Shown here: positions 7,809 to 17,600 of the stretch, piece by piece | How the letters are laid out: each line of letters begins with the position of its first letter | Numbering within the stretch: the first letter of the stretch is position 1 | Origin: Sphingomonas sp. PP-CE-1A-559 | Lineage (GTDB): Bacteria; Pseudomonadota; Alphaproteobacteria; Sphingomonadales; Sphingomonadaceae | Length of the DNA: 64,000 bases | Reading direction: 5' to 3' | NCBI RefSeq assembly: GCF_004340965.1 | Contig: NZ_SLYA01000004.1 | Coordinates: forward strand, 124,001-188,000 | The notes under the pieces: generated by a model | Told to the model about the DNA's origin: nothing | Seen by the model: the letters and a program-made list of their open reading frames with translations, nothing else | Database searches by the model: none | Translations under genes and position numbers: made by a program

Positions 7809-10118
7809 TCAGAACGCCCGCGAGATCGTCGCCATGACCGCTGCGCCACTGCCGATGTAATAAGCGGGCGACGAGCCGGCGATCACGGTGCCGTTGCGGC
7901 CGATCGTGTCCTGCGCGTTGGTGCTGACCGACTGGACGCCGGCGAGGACGTGTGGATCGGTGACGTTGATCGCGTTGACGCGCAGGTCGGTGCGCTTGCC
8001 GTCCAGCCAGTCGGCGAGGTGCATGCCGACTGACAGATCAAGCGTCGCATAGCCCTTGATCCGTTCGTCGTTCATGAAGGTCGCATATTGCCGGCCGATA
8101 TATTTCGACGCGACGCTCCCGAAGAATCGCCCGTCGTCATAGATCCCGCCGGCGCCGAACTGGACTGTCGGACTGGACACCGCGTGCTTGCCCCTGGTCG
8201 GCAGGAAGTCCGCGCCGACAGGCAAATCGTCGTCGATCCGCGCGTGCAGATATTCGCCGGAGAGGTACAGGCTGACGCCTGCTACCGGGCGGTAGTCGAT
8301 CTCCGCATCGACGCCGTACGAGGTCTGGCCGCCGGCGTTGAGGGTGGCGGTCACCTGCGCACCGCCCTGGTCGAGCACGGTGGCGAGTTGCCGGTTGCGG
8401 AACTTGTAGTGGAAGCCGGTCACCGAGGCAGAGAGTTGCTCGCCGATGAAGCGGTAGCCAATCTCCTGCGAGACCGAATATTCGTTCTTGAGCGCGTTGG
8501 TCCCCTGTCCGACCACTTCGCCACCATAATAGCTGTTGTAGAGCGTGAACTCGTTGGGCGTGCGGAAGTTGGTGGTGATGTTGGCGAACAGCTGCTGGCG
8601 ATCGTCGATACGGTAGTGGATCGCGGCACGCGGCAACGCGGCGAAGCTGTCGTTGCGGACCTTGTCCTGCGGTCCGGGGAGGTAATTGCGGCCATTGCGC
8701 AGGACGTTGACGCCCTTGAACCCGGCATCGATCGTCAGCCGCGGCGTCAGCGCGATGCTGTCGGCGAGGAAAAAGCCTTTCGTCACGGTGACGGTGCGCT
8801 GGTTCTCATAGGCGAGCAGCCGGCCGTCGGCGGTACGGATCGCCTTGGCGCGGTAGCCCAAGCGGTCGGTCGGCTGCCCGTCATCGTCGATCGAAGTGTA
8901 CGACTGCGTGACGCGGTCGGTGCCGTAGTCGAACCAGAGCCCCGCCGTGAGGGTATGCGCGCCGGTCTTGAAGGTAAGCTTGCTGACGTTGCCGGTCCGC
9001 ATCTGGTCGCCGGTGTAATTGCCGAGCACGGTCGCGACGCCGTCAACCGCACCGGGCAGTGCGACCGGCTGCGCCAGTTCCTCGGTGCCGAGGAAATTGC
9101 CTTCGGTCGTCAGCTGCGTCCCGTAGGGCGAGTTGCCGTAGCCGAACTGGAGGTAGGTGGTGCTGTCGAGCGCCAGCCGACCGGTCAGCACCAGGTGCAC
9201 CGGCGCGGAGGCGTAGAGGTTGCGGAACGGCGCGCGGTACAGTCGCCAGTAGTTGGTATTCCCCGCCGTGTAGTGCTTGTCGTAGTTGAAGCCGCGACCC
9301 TGCGCGTTCCATTCGGCGAGCGTCGGACTCGGATAGCTCGACGAGTTCGCGTCGTTGTACGACAGCGCGAGGCTGGCGCGGTTGCCGGCGCCCCATTCGC
9401 CCAGGATCTTCGCGTCGATATGCTGGCGCGTATCGTAGCCGGCACCCCGCCAATTGTCCGCGCGGGTGTTGGAATAGGACAGGAACGCCTTCAGCCCGGT
9501 GTTGCCGATCGTCCCGCTATCGACCCGGAAGAAGCCGCGCCGCGCCGCGTAGCTGCCGAGCGACAGATCGACGAGCGCGCCGGGACGCGCCTTCGGATCG
9601 TCGAGCGACAGCGACAACAGACCGCCTGCGCCGCCCAATGTCGGCGAATCGATATCGACCGAGCCTTGCGCGAGCGAGATGCGCTTCAAATTCTCCGGAT
9701 CGGCGAACTGCGACGGATAGGCGTAATAATAGCCGATGTCGTTCTGCGGCGCGCCTTCCATCAGCACGCCGATCTCGTCCTGGCCAAGCCCCCGCAACGT
9801 CAGGCTCGAACTCGTCGACAAGCCGTACGGATCGCTCGACGCGACGTTCGCGCCGGGCAGCAGCGTCACCAACTGGAACGCGTTGAGCGTCGGCGCCTGC
9901 TTGACGATGAAGTCGGCGGACATCGCACTCTGCGCGCGCGGCACCTTCTGGTCGGGCAGCAAACCCGCCGGATCCTGCTTGCCGACCACGCGGATTTCGG
10001 CGGGTTCGACCGGCTCGGACGCTACCTGCGCGCTTGCACAGGACGCGGCAAGGCTCGCCGAGAGGGTCAGCACTACCCGAAGAGCGGGGCGGCCACGCAC
10101 TATAAACGGGCGCGTCAC
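7809..10118 (-). CDS. TonB-dependent outer-membrane receptor, probable thiamine uptake
   Basis: 769 aa TonB-dependent receptor. There is a signal peptide (VVLTLSASLAASCASAQ), an N-terminal plug domain (IRVVGKQ as TonB-box-like region; LTLRGLGQDEIGVLMEGAP; GSVDIDSPTLGGAGG), then a 22-strand-type beta-barrel ending in an aromatic-poor GAAVMATISRAF. It starts with GTG at 10118, 17 nt downstream of the riboswitch terminator U-tract. Control by a TPP riboswitch points to thiamine or a phosphorylated form as ligand, energised by TonB-ExbBD. First gene of a three-gene operon with the kinase and PnuT. Confidence 0.88.
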   Translation of the reverse strand: MTRPFIVRGRPALRVVLTLSASLAASCASAQVASEPVEPAEIRVVGKQDPAGLLPDQKVPRAQSAMSADFIVKQAPTLNAFQLVTLLPGANVASSDPYGLSTSSSLTLRGLGQDEIGVLMEGAPQNDIGYYYAYPSQFADPENLKRISLAQGSVDIDSPTLGGAGGLLSLSLDDPKARPGALVDLSLGSYAARRGFFRVDSGTIGNTGLKAFLSYSNTRADNWRGAGYDTRQHIDAKILGEWGAGNRASLALSYNDANSSSYPSPTLAEWNAQGRGFNYDKHYTAGNTNYWRLYRAPFRNLYASAPVHLVLTGRLALDSTTYLQFGYGNSPYGTQLTTEGNFLGTEELAQPVALPGAVDGVATVLGNYTGDQMRTGNVSKLTFKTGAHTLTAGLWFDYGTDRVTQSYTSIDDDGQPTDRLGYRAKAIRTADGRLLAYENQRTVTVTKGFFLADSIALTPRLTIDAGFKGVNVLRNGRNYLPGPQDKVRNDSFAALPRAAIHYRIDDRQQLFANITTNFRTPNEFTLYNSYYGGEVVGQGTNALKNEYSVSQEIGYRFIGEQLSASVTGFHYKFRNRQLATVLDQGGAQVTATLNAGGQTSYGVDAEIDYRPVAGVSLYLSGEYLHARIDDDLPVGADFLPTRGKHAVSSPTVQFGAGGIYDDGRFFGSVASKYIGRQYATFMNDERIKGYATLDLSVGMHLADWLDGKRTDLRVNAINVTDPHVLAGVQSVSTNAQDTIGRNGTVIAGSSPAYYIGSGAAVMATISRAF

Positions 10119-10135
10119 AACGAATAACCAGCAAT

Positions 10136-10169
10136 AAAAAACGTCACGTCCACTCCAATCGGAGGGACG
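10136..10169 (-). terminator. Rho-independent terminator of the TPP riboswitch expression platform
   Basis: On the minus strand CGTCC-CTCC (10169-10161), loop GATT, GGAG-T-GGACG (10160-10147) forms a hairpin with one bulged base. Five bases later comes a run of six U (10141-10136), 17 nt before the receptor start. The 5' arm CCCTCC is complementary to GGAGGG at 10191-10186, the 3' side of the aptamer closing helix, so an antiterminator is available when TPP is absent. Confidence 0.75.
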
Positions 10170-10184
10170 ACGGGCCAGCCGCAG

Positions 10185-10277
10185 ACCCTCCCTACGCCGG
10201 TATAAGCCGGATCAGGTTCAGCGGGTCATGGGCTGTTGCCCACCTCTCAGCCGCACATCAGCGGCCCCCCGGGGATA
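10185..10277 (-). ncRNA. TPP riboswitch (THI element) aptamer
   Basis: Read on the minus strand, the element contains the invariant THI-box landmarks in order: GGCTGAGAGG (10252-10243), a variable P3a hairpin, then ACCCGCTGAACCTGATCCGG (10228-10209) and CCGGCGTAGGGA (10200-10189). The P1 helix can form between UCCC near 10276-10273 and GGGA at 10192-10189. It lies directly upstream of the TonB receptor, PnuT and kinase operon. Binding of thiamine pyrophosphate is expected to favour P1 and so the downstream terminator. Confidence 0.96.
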
Positions 10278-10580
10278 CGTGCCGCTTAGGCGGTTGGGCG
10301 GGTGGTGGAAAGGGCTATCGCGTTGATCTGGCTGGAGTGCCTCACGTCGTGCACTGGCAAACCTCAAGACCATTCCGAAGAACGGCGCACAGCGGCCGGC
10401 CTACCCAGAAAACATGCTGTGAAAACAAGGTAGGCCGACCGCCTTGGCAGCTCGATCAACGAGCACCGTCCGGGTCGGCAAGGGAGCGCCAACGCCGCAA
10501 CGGTATGACAAATACGTTGCAGCGCGGCATTTAGACTCATCGTGCCGTGAAATGTCCCGGCTAACGGCGACGTCGCACAG
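10278..10580. other. Non-coding gap upstream of the riboswitch, with one inverted repeat
   Basis: No convincing gene. It must hold the promoter of the riboswitch-led operon (minus strand); I cannot assign boxes confidently. The only clear structure is a 9-bp perfect inverted repeat, CGGCCTACC (10397-10405) and GGTAGGCCG (10429-10437), with a 23-nt A-rich loop. It could be a terminator-like hairpin or a protein-binding site. Confidence 0.5.
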
Positions 10581-10916
10581 TCAGGCGCGACCCTCGCGAC
10601 GCTTGATCTCTCCCAGCAGCGCCTCGGCCACCGGGTTGCCGACCTCGCCACCCGACTGGTCGTATGCGCCGGCAAGCTCCGCGTCCGTCGCGCCCTGCAA
10701 CAGCGCGTTCACCTCGGCGTTGAAGTCGTCGACCTCGCCCGCGGCGGCATCGGCGGCGTCCTCGCTCGTCACGGCCGGCTCCGCTCCCGCGGCCGGGGCG
10801 TGTGCCATCACGGCATCCTGCTTGAAAACGTCGAAGGCTTCGGCGGCCTCGTTGCGCTCCTCGATCGCGATTTCGAGGCGGGTGAACAGATCGAGCTGCG
10901 GTGCGGTGTTTTCCAT
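10581..10916 (-). CDS. Small acidic hypothetical protein
   Basis: 111 aa, strongly acidic and Ala/Glu-rich, no signal peptide or membrane helix. An N-terminal amphipathic helix (LDLFTRLEIAIEERNEAAEAF) precedes a low-complexity Ala/Asp/Glu centre and a C-terminal helix (VAEALLGEIKRREG). No domain recognised. GC-rich third positions match neighbours, so I regard it as a real gene; it stands alone, transcribed toward the riboswitch region. Confidence 0.6.
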   Translation of the reverse strand: MENTAPQLDLFTRLEIAIEERNEAAEAFDVFKQDAVMAHAPAAGAEPAVTSEDAADAAAGEVDDFNAEVNALLQGATDAELAGAYDQSGGEVGNPVAEALLGEIKRREGRA

Positions 10917-11101
10917 TCCGCCAGCTTATCCGCGCGAACACGGTCCAGGCAACTCGTTCGCGCACGGCCGCTACCCGCAGCGAGAACGTACCAGGAATCT
11001 CTATAATCTAAAGCAACTCGTGAGACTTCCAGCCGGAACGTCCGTTCTGCCCTTCAAGCCGCCGACCTGGACCCAGCGATCGGTGGCAGCAGGGAGAGAG
11101 C

Positions 11102-11503
11102 ATGACCGCGATCCGAGCCGCCGAACCCCATGACCTGTCCCGGTTGATGGCATTCGATTCCTTCCCTGGAGACCGAATCGCCGAGATCGTCGAACAACGC
11201 ATGCTGGTAGCCGAGGTGGACGGCGTCATCGCGGGATACGTCGCATGGCAGACAGGGGGATGCATCGGCATGGACTATGTCAATAAACTGGTCGTCGACC
11301 CCGACTATCGCCGCCGCGGCATCGCCCAATCGTTGATAGCCGAACTGAATTCGATCTTGAACGGCAGGATTTTCATTTCGACCGGTGCCGACAACAGCGC
11401 AGCAATCGGACTTTTGAGGCTTACCAACTGGCAACCGGCAGGGCAGATCGTCGGCTTACGTCCGGCAGACGAACCAGAAATCTTTTACTACCGCGATTTA
11501 TGA
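11102..11503 (+). CDS. GNAT-family N-acetyltransferase
   Basis: 133 aa single-domain GNAT enzyme that would transfer an acetyl group from acetyl-CoA to an amine; the substrate is unknown. The acetyl-CoA binding motif A is visible as VNKLVVDPDYRRRGIAQSLIAEL (Q/RxxGxG/A form), followed by the typical GADNSAAIGLLRLTNWQ segment. The start ATG is preceded by GGGAGAG at a suitable distance. It stands alone on the plus strand and is followed by AT-richer intergenic DNA. Confidence 0.85.
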   Translation: MTAIRAAEPHDLSRLMAFDSFPGDRIAEIVEQRMLVAEVDGVIAGYVAWQTGGCIGMDYVNKLVVDPDYRRRGIAQSLIAELNSILNGRIFISTGADNSAAIGLLRLTNWQPAGQIVGLRPADEPEIFYYRDL

Positions 11504-11631
11504 TTCGAAAATTCGGCCGCTGCGTAAGGTAGCGATACCTTTTTGGAATTAATGGGCCGAAGTGGTATTTTTGCGGGACTAGTAGAAGAGACGACTTCTG
11601 TAGTCAGACGTTTCGGTCGGTATATTCGGAT

Positions 11632-11775
11632 ATGCCACAACGGATGCTAAATCCCGATCAACGGCTTCGCGAGCATCTTGAGGATGCCTTGGTGGAGGCG
11701 GATGCGCTTGGCCAGACTGTCGTCGCCGCGCTGATCTCCGAAGCGCTCGATGCAATGGCATACTCACGACCTTAA
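11632..11775 (+). CDS. Small hypothetical protein (47 aa)
   Basis: A short open frame from ATG 11632 to TAA 11775 encodes a compact, mostly helical, acidic peptide (QRLREHLEDALVEADALGQT, then VVAALISEALDAM). Its pattern of regularly spaced Leu/Ala resembles the small helical hypotheticals frequent in sphingomonads. It lies in otherwise AT-rich DNA just ahead of the photolyase gene. No strong Shine-Dalgarno is visible; support comes only from length, composition and the amphipathic pattern. Confidence 0.45.
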   Translation: MPQRMLNPDQRLREHLEDALVEADALGQTVVAALISEALDAMAYSRP

Positions 11776-11885
11776 GGGATCGTAGAGCGAAGCCTGCGTG
11801 TTGGGCGACAATGGTACCGCAATTCCTGCAAGCTTCGAACGTTCCGTCGCTACAATCCTGGTCGGAGGCGCCTCGCGTTCGTCGG

Positions 11886-13313
11886 ATGAACGCAGCCGAC
11901 ATCCGACCAAGCGGGCGTTACGTTCTCTGCTGGCTGCAACAGGCGTTGCGTGCCCGCGACAATCCGGTGATCGACGCGGCTATCCGTCTCGGCAACGATC
12001 TCGGCCTGCCGGTCCTCGTCTATCACGGGCTACGCGAAGACTACCCCTACGCATCCGATCGCCTTCACCGCTTCATTCTGGGTGCGAGCCGCGATCTGGC
12101 GCGCGACTGCCGCCAGCGCGGCCTCGCTTGCGTCCAGCATATCGACCGCGACGACGCTCGCGAGAAGGGTCTGGTCTACCGGCTGGCCGCCGACAGCGCC
12201 GCGGTGTTCGTCGAGGACCAGCCGACCTTCGTCGCGCGCTGGCAATCGGACCGTGTCGCCGCCCGCACCGAAGTTGCGATGTTCGCGGTCAATGCCGCAT
12301 GTCTGGTACCCCCCGCGCTGCTCGGCGACGGCATCGGCTCGACCACCGCGTTCCGGCGCAAGCACGAGGCAGTGCGTGCGGATTGGCTAGCGACCGACGA
12401 CCTTCAGGCGGACATCGCCGCGTATGACGGCCCCCTGCCCTTCACGTCCGATCGTCTCGAATCATGCAGCGACGCCGACCTGGACCGGCTGGTCAAGAAC
12501 GCGGCGATCGATCATTCGCTTGCGCTCAGTCCGGACTTCCCGGCCGGCCGCGACGGCGCCTTGACGAAGCTCGAACGGCTGATGGACACGGTGCTGCCGA
12601 CCTATGCGACGACCCGCAACGATGCGACCAAACCGGTCGGTGCGAGCATGCTCTCGCCCTATCTGCATTTCGGCGTGATCGGCCCGCGCGAAGTCATGGC
12701 CACAGTCGAAGCCGCCAATGCGCCAGTTGCCGCCAAGACCAAATTCGCCGACGAACTACTGACATGGCGCGAGTGGTTCCACTACCAGGCTCGCGCGCTT
12801 CGCTCGCCCGAACGCTACGACCGCGTCTCGGAATGGGCCCGCGAAACGCTCGCAGCGCACGCTTCTGACCCTCGTCTGGAAGTGGAAACGCTCTCAAATT
12901 TGCTCAACGGCACCACGCGTGACGAGACCTGGAACGCCTGCCAGCGCCAGTTCCTGGTCGATGGCTGGATGCACAATAATCTGCGGATGTACTGGGCCAA
13001 GCGGATCATCGCCCTGACGCCCGATCCCGAGACCGCATGGGCGACTGCCTGTTACCTGAACGACCGGCTCAGTCTCGACGGGCGCGATCCGTCGACTTAC
13101 GGCAACATCGCGGCGTCGTTCGGTGCAGGATCGCCCGGCCGCGACGGGCCGCCGATCTACGGCAAGGTGCCGACGCGGTCAGATGGCTCGACCCGGCACC
13201 GCGACGGTGGCCCGGAGTGGCTTCGTACCGCCGCAACGCGTACCGCGCCCGAACCTACGCTGCCATCGGGCCTGCCGTCCGCACTTTACCTTACGGGCGA
13301 ACTGCCCATCTAA
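11886..13313 (+). CDS. phrB: Class II CPD photolyase
   Basis: Light-driven, FAD-dependent repair of cyclobutane pyrimidine dimers. 475 aa from ATG 11886, the usual class II length. The class II N-terminus is visible ([20 protein letters not shown]). The FAD-binding C-terminal half has [17 protein letters not shown], then [20 protein letters not shown] and YWAKRIIAL, ending with the class-defining [20 protein letters not shown]. Class I enzymes lack these motifs. A further in-frame ATG at 11811 would add 25 residues not typical of the family. Confidence 0.92.
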   Translation: MNAADIRPSGRYVLCWLQQALRARDNPVIDAAIRLGNDLGLPVLVYHGLREDYPYASDRLHRFILGASRDLARDCRQRGLACVQHIDRDDAREKGLVYRLAADSAAVFVEDQPTFVARWQSDRVAARTEVAMFAVNAACLVPPALLGDGIGSTTAFRRKHEAVRADWLATDDLQADIAAYDGPLPFTSDRLESCSDADLDRLVKNAAIDHSLALSPDFPAGRDGALTKLERLMDTVLPTYATTRNDATKPVGASMLSPYLHFGVIGPREVMATVEAANAPVAAKTKFADELLTWREWFHYQARALRSPERYDRVSEWARETLAAHASDPRLEVETLSNLLNGTTRDETWNACQRQFLVDGWMHNNLRMYWAKRIIALTPDPETAWATACYLNDRLSLDGRDPSTYGNIAASFGAGSPGRDGPPIYGKVPTRSDGSTRHRDGGPEWLRTAATRTAPEPTLPSGLPSALYLTGELPI

Positions 13314-13410
13314 CCCGAGCGCGCGTCGCCGCCCGCTACCGACAGCCCGACCCATTCACCTGCAAGCAAGGCGCGCCCGTCAGGCGCAGCGCCATACACC
13401 GGAATTGACC

Positions 13411-14616
13411 ATGACATCGACTGCGCAAGATCGCCCGGAACCCCGTACGACGGGCTATGTCCTGACGAGCAGCGTGACGTTCGCGATGGCCGCCGCTGCC
13501 GGCGTTGCGGTCGCCAACATCTATTACAACCAGCCGATGCTCGGCGTGATCGAGAAGGATCTGCCGGGCAAGCTGTCCACGCTGATCCCCACCGCGACGC
13601 AGCTGGGCTATGCTGCCGGCCTGTTCTTCCTCGTACCGCTCGGCGACTTGGTCGAGCGCAAGCGCCTGATCGTGATCCAGTTCGCCGTCTTGGCCGCCGC
13701 GCTGGTCGCCGCCGCGATCGCGCCCACCGCTGGACTCGTCGTGGCTGCCTCGCTTCTGGTCGGCATCGCCTCCACGGTCGCACAGCAGATCGTCCCGCTG
13801 GCCGCCAACCTCGCCGCGCCGGACCGACGGGGGGCGACCGTCGGCACGGTCATGTCAGGCCTCTTGTGCGGAATATTGCTGAGCCGGACGCTCGCCGGCT
13901 TCGTCGCCACGCATGCCGGCTGGCGTGAGATGTTCTGGCTGGGCGTGCCGATGGCGCTCGCGGTCGGCCTCTGGATGGCGATCAAGCTGCCCCGCAGCCA
14001 GCCAGCGGCGACGCTATCCTATGGCGGTCTTCTCCGCTCGCTCGTGGGGCTATGGCGCGAGTTCGGCGCATTGCGGCTGGCGACCGTCACCCAGTCGCTG
14101 ATCTTCGCCGCGTTCACCGCGTTCTGGACGATCCTCGCGCTCAGACTTCAGGAGCCGCGCTATGCGCTGGGCGCCGACGTCGCGGGCCTGTTCGGCATCG
14201 TCGGCGCAGTCGGCATCTTCGCCGCACCGATCGCCGGGCGGTACGCGGATCGAAAGGGACCGCATATGGTGATCGCGCTCGGCGCCGCGCTGACGCTGGT
14301 ATCGTGGATCCTGTTCGGCGTGTGGACGTCGATCACAGGCATGGTCGTCGGTGTCATCGTACTCGATTTCGCCGTCCAGAGCGCGCTCGTCTCCAACCAG
14401 CACATCGTCTACGCGCTGCGCCCCGAAGCGCGGGCGCGGCTCAACACGATCTTTATGGGCGGGATGTTCCTGGGCGGCGCGGTCGGGTCCGCCGCCGCGA
14501 CGCAGGCCTGGGCCGCGGCCGGCTGGTTCGGCGTGGCCATGCTCGGCATCGTACTGACCGCACTGGCGACGCTGATCCAGACGGCCAGCCTGGTGCGGCG
14601 CAAGCGGGCGATCTGA
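13411..14616 (+). CDS. MFS transporter (drug/metabolite efflux type)
   Basis: 401 aa, twelve predicted hydrophobic segments, major facilitator superfamily. The N-terminal [16 protein letters not shown], the GDLVERKR loop (MFS motif A variant between helices 2 and 3) and the second-half [10 protein letters not shown] repeat are typical of DHA1-like exporters. The substrate cannot be inferred. ATG 13411 is chosen over longer in-frame extensions because those overlap the photolyase gene and carry no hydrophobic or conserved sequence. It follows the photolyase by about 100 bp and converges on the next gene. Confidence 0.87.
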   Translation: MTSTAQDRPEPRTTGYVLTSSVTFAMAAAAGVAVANIYYNQPMLGVIEKDLPGKLSTLIPTATQLGYAAGLFFLVPLGDLVERKRLIVIQFAVLAAALVAAAIAPTAGLVVAASLLVGIASTVAQQIVPLAANLAAPDRRGATVGTVMSGLLCGILLSRTLAGFVATHAGWREMFWLGVPMALAVGLWMAIKLPRSQPAATLSYGGLLRSLVGLWREFGALRLATVTQSLIFAAFTAFWTILALRLQEPRYALGADVAGLFGIVGAVGIFAAPIAGRYADRKGPHMVIALGAALTLVSWILFGVWTSITGMVVGVIVLDFAVQSALVSNQHIVYALRPEARARLNTIFMGGMFLGGAVGSAAATQAWAAAGWFGVAMLGIVLTALATLIQTASLVRRKRAI

Positions 14617-14627
14617 CCGATCGCCCG
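14605..14627. terminator. Hairpin between convergent genes
   Basis: CGGGCGATC (14605-14613) and GATCGCCCG (14619-14627) form a perfect 9-bp stem with a 5-nt loop that contains the MFS stop codon. There is no T-tract, so termination is plausible but unproven. Confidence 0.45.
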
Positions 14628-14633
14628 ACGCGC

Positions 14634-17600
14634 TTACAGTCCGATAGAGTAGAGTGCGTGGTGCGCCAGGATAAACAGCGTACGACGATCCGCGCCACCG
14701 ATGACGAGTTGCAGCGGACGTTCCGGGACGTCGATACGGCGTAACAGCGAGCCGTCCGGCCGATAGACGAACACCTGTCCATTGGCGACGTACAGGTTGC
14801 CAGCCGCATCGCGCGCCGCGCTCTCGCCGCCGCGCGGTGCGACGACCTTGAGGTCCGTCACCCGGCCATTGTCGCCGACCAGACCGCTATACGTGCGGTT
14901 CTCCGATCCGTTGGTCAGCACTACTCGTTCGCCGGGGGGCGCCGTGACGAACCCATAGGAGTCGAGCGTATCGGACCAGCGCCAACCCTGATGATCGTCC
15001 GGCCCCTGATTCCACACGCGGAACGCCGGCAGTACCAGCGAGCCGTCGGGCGAGACATATTCCTGCGCCTTCGCCTCGCCCATCTTGCCGGTGAAGAAAT
15101 CGGCAAGCGGTGGATATTGGTACGTCGTGGGATCGATCCGGTCGGCGAACTCGCCGTTCGCCCAGACGTTGACGGGCAGCACCGTCGCCGCACCGCGTCG
15201 CGCCTTGGCTGGGGTCGGCGCGATGACCTTGACGTCGGAGGGCTTGGTCGGATCGATGCTGTAGACGGTCCCGTCTCGCCCGGCCGATGACAGCACCAGC
15301 AGATCGCCGGACTTGGCGACCGCGAGGTTCACCGCGTCGAGCGGCGCTTCCGCCACTATCGACAGGCCTTCGGTCTTCGACCAGCCATGGATCCGCTGGA
15401 AGCGGCGATCGATGAAGTACAGCTTGCCCTGCGCATCGACCGCACCGCCGGCGATCGAATAGAAACCGTCGGCCAGCTTCTCGACGCCGGGCGTTGCCGG
15501 TATCGGGGTTTGGACCGCCGTTGCAGGTGCGGCCGGCACATCGAGCTTGGCAAATTCGAGTTCGCGCACTTCCTGCCCGCGAGTCATATCCTTGATCGTG
15601 TTCTCGAACGGGAACTTGCTCGCGCGCAGATACGTGCCGCAGCCCTTCGCATCGCAGCTCGCGAACCCGCTTTCGGCGTTCACATGGACGTTGCGGAAAC
15701 GGATATCGCCCGAGTTGTAGAGCTTTACCGCAGCGTCCATCGGCTTGATCGACCGTGTGACGCGGTAGCTGTGATAATTGGCGAACAGGATGTTGCGCGA
15801 GTTGCGGATCTCGGTGGAGATCGCATCGACGCCGTCGCGCACCTCCTGCTCGGTCTGCGGCGCGAGGAATTCCCAGTTCTCGACGTTGTCGAGTACGATT
15901 TCCGCGCGATAATGATGCTCGGCCGACAGTTCGTAGACGTGGCCGGGGGTCTTGGTGTTCGAGACGTGGAAGCCAGCCGATGCCAGCGTGTTCGGCGACC
16001 AGATCGCCGCGAACGTGCCGCCGCCGCCGTCGGTCACCCATATGCTGGGGTGCTGGCCATCGAAGCGCGCGCGCGGATCGCCGAATCCGATCGGGCTGCC
16101 CTTGGTCAGGACGGTGCCGCCGCCGCCCTGGATCTTGACGTCATTGATCATAGACGCCTCGCCCGCCCTCCAGAGAAGCGCGGTCGCACGCGGGTTCACG
16201 CCGCCGGTCCACAGCCCCAGGCCGGAGACGATAGCGTTGCCGCCTTTCGCGCTCTCCAGCAGAGCCTTCGGGCCACCGACGCCCATATAGGCCGGCGTCT
16301 CGTCGGGGAGATAGAGATGCGTGAGGCTCGGGTGCAGCGAGATCAGCACGCTGTCGGGCCGCAGCTTCAGCGTGTCGGTGACGCGGTAGCGACCGACCGG
16401 AAGATACAGCACACGGTGGGTGTCGATCGCGCGCTGCAAGGCTGCGGTATCGTCGGTGGTATCGTCACCTTTGACGCCCAAATCATGCACGTTCGCCCAT
16501 TCGCGCACGGCCGGCATGGCCCGGATCGCCGGCGCGCGTCGGGCAGGAAGGCGTGCGAGCGGCGCGATCGAGACGTCGGTCGCATATTCGCCGATCGTGC
16601 CGAGGCCCGCGAGCTTCAGGCCGTAGGAAAAGTCGGCGACCCGGTAGGTCGGCCCCGCGGCGGCGATCGTCTTGCCGCTGTCGCGGAAGCGCGCGAAGGT
16701 CGGCGTATTGCTGGCGACCGCATTGTCGAAGCCGATCTGCGTGAAGACGCTGTTCTCCGCCGAAACGACGATGCCCGCCTGCGATACGTTCTCGAACCGG
16801 ACGTCCTTACCCCAGAACGAATCCGAATAACCGCGGTCGATCTCGATCCCGACGGGCGTATCGCGGATCGCGACGTTGACGAGAGTCAGGTCGACCTCAT
16901 GCTCGCGGATCGCCGCGTCGCGCTGGCCCTGGAACTCCGAATCGAGCAATGTGAACTGCCACGCGGGCGACGTCTTCTCCGACATGATGCCGTAGCGACC
17001 GCCGTAGAAGCGCAGATTCTCGAACTCGTTGCCCGCCTGATAGACGCCGGCGAGACCCGATCCGATATGGAAGTCGACGTGCCGAAGATAGCCGTGCTGT
17101 GCGACTCGGAAGCGCACCGCGACCGCACCGGCATTGCCGTCGCCGATCCGAAAATCGACGTTGGACAGCGTGGAATAGAAGGTGCTCGAGGTCGCGTCGA
17201 AGATCGCCGGATCGAACGGCACGCTGGTGCGTGGCGGTACGGGTGCCTTGCCGACGCGATACTGGTCCTCGCCGGTAAAACTGACCATCGCCGCCACGCC
17301 GGATCCGAAGCCCGCGCTATTGTCGGCGAGAACGATCTCCGGGCGGGTCGCGCCGACGCCGAAGACGCGGACGGCGGACCGGATGAAGATCGTGCGGGTG
17401 ATCCGGTAGCGTCCCGACGGCAAGAACACGACGCCGCCATGACCCCCAGCCGCCGCCGCGTCGATCGCCTGCTGGATCGCCGCGCTATCGTCCGCGCGGC
17501 CATCGCCGACGCCCTTGACGGTTACCGCCTGCGGATCATTGGGCTGGCTGAGATAGACCGAGACCGACTTGGTTGGCGCCGCCGTCTTTGCAGCCACGGT

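Noticed and set aside
8088..10127. A 679-codon frame opposite the thiamine TonB receptor
   Set aside because: Antisense shadow; the receptor on the minus strand has a plug and barrel and a riboswitch leader.
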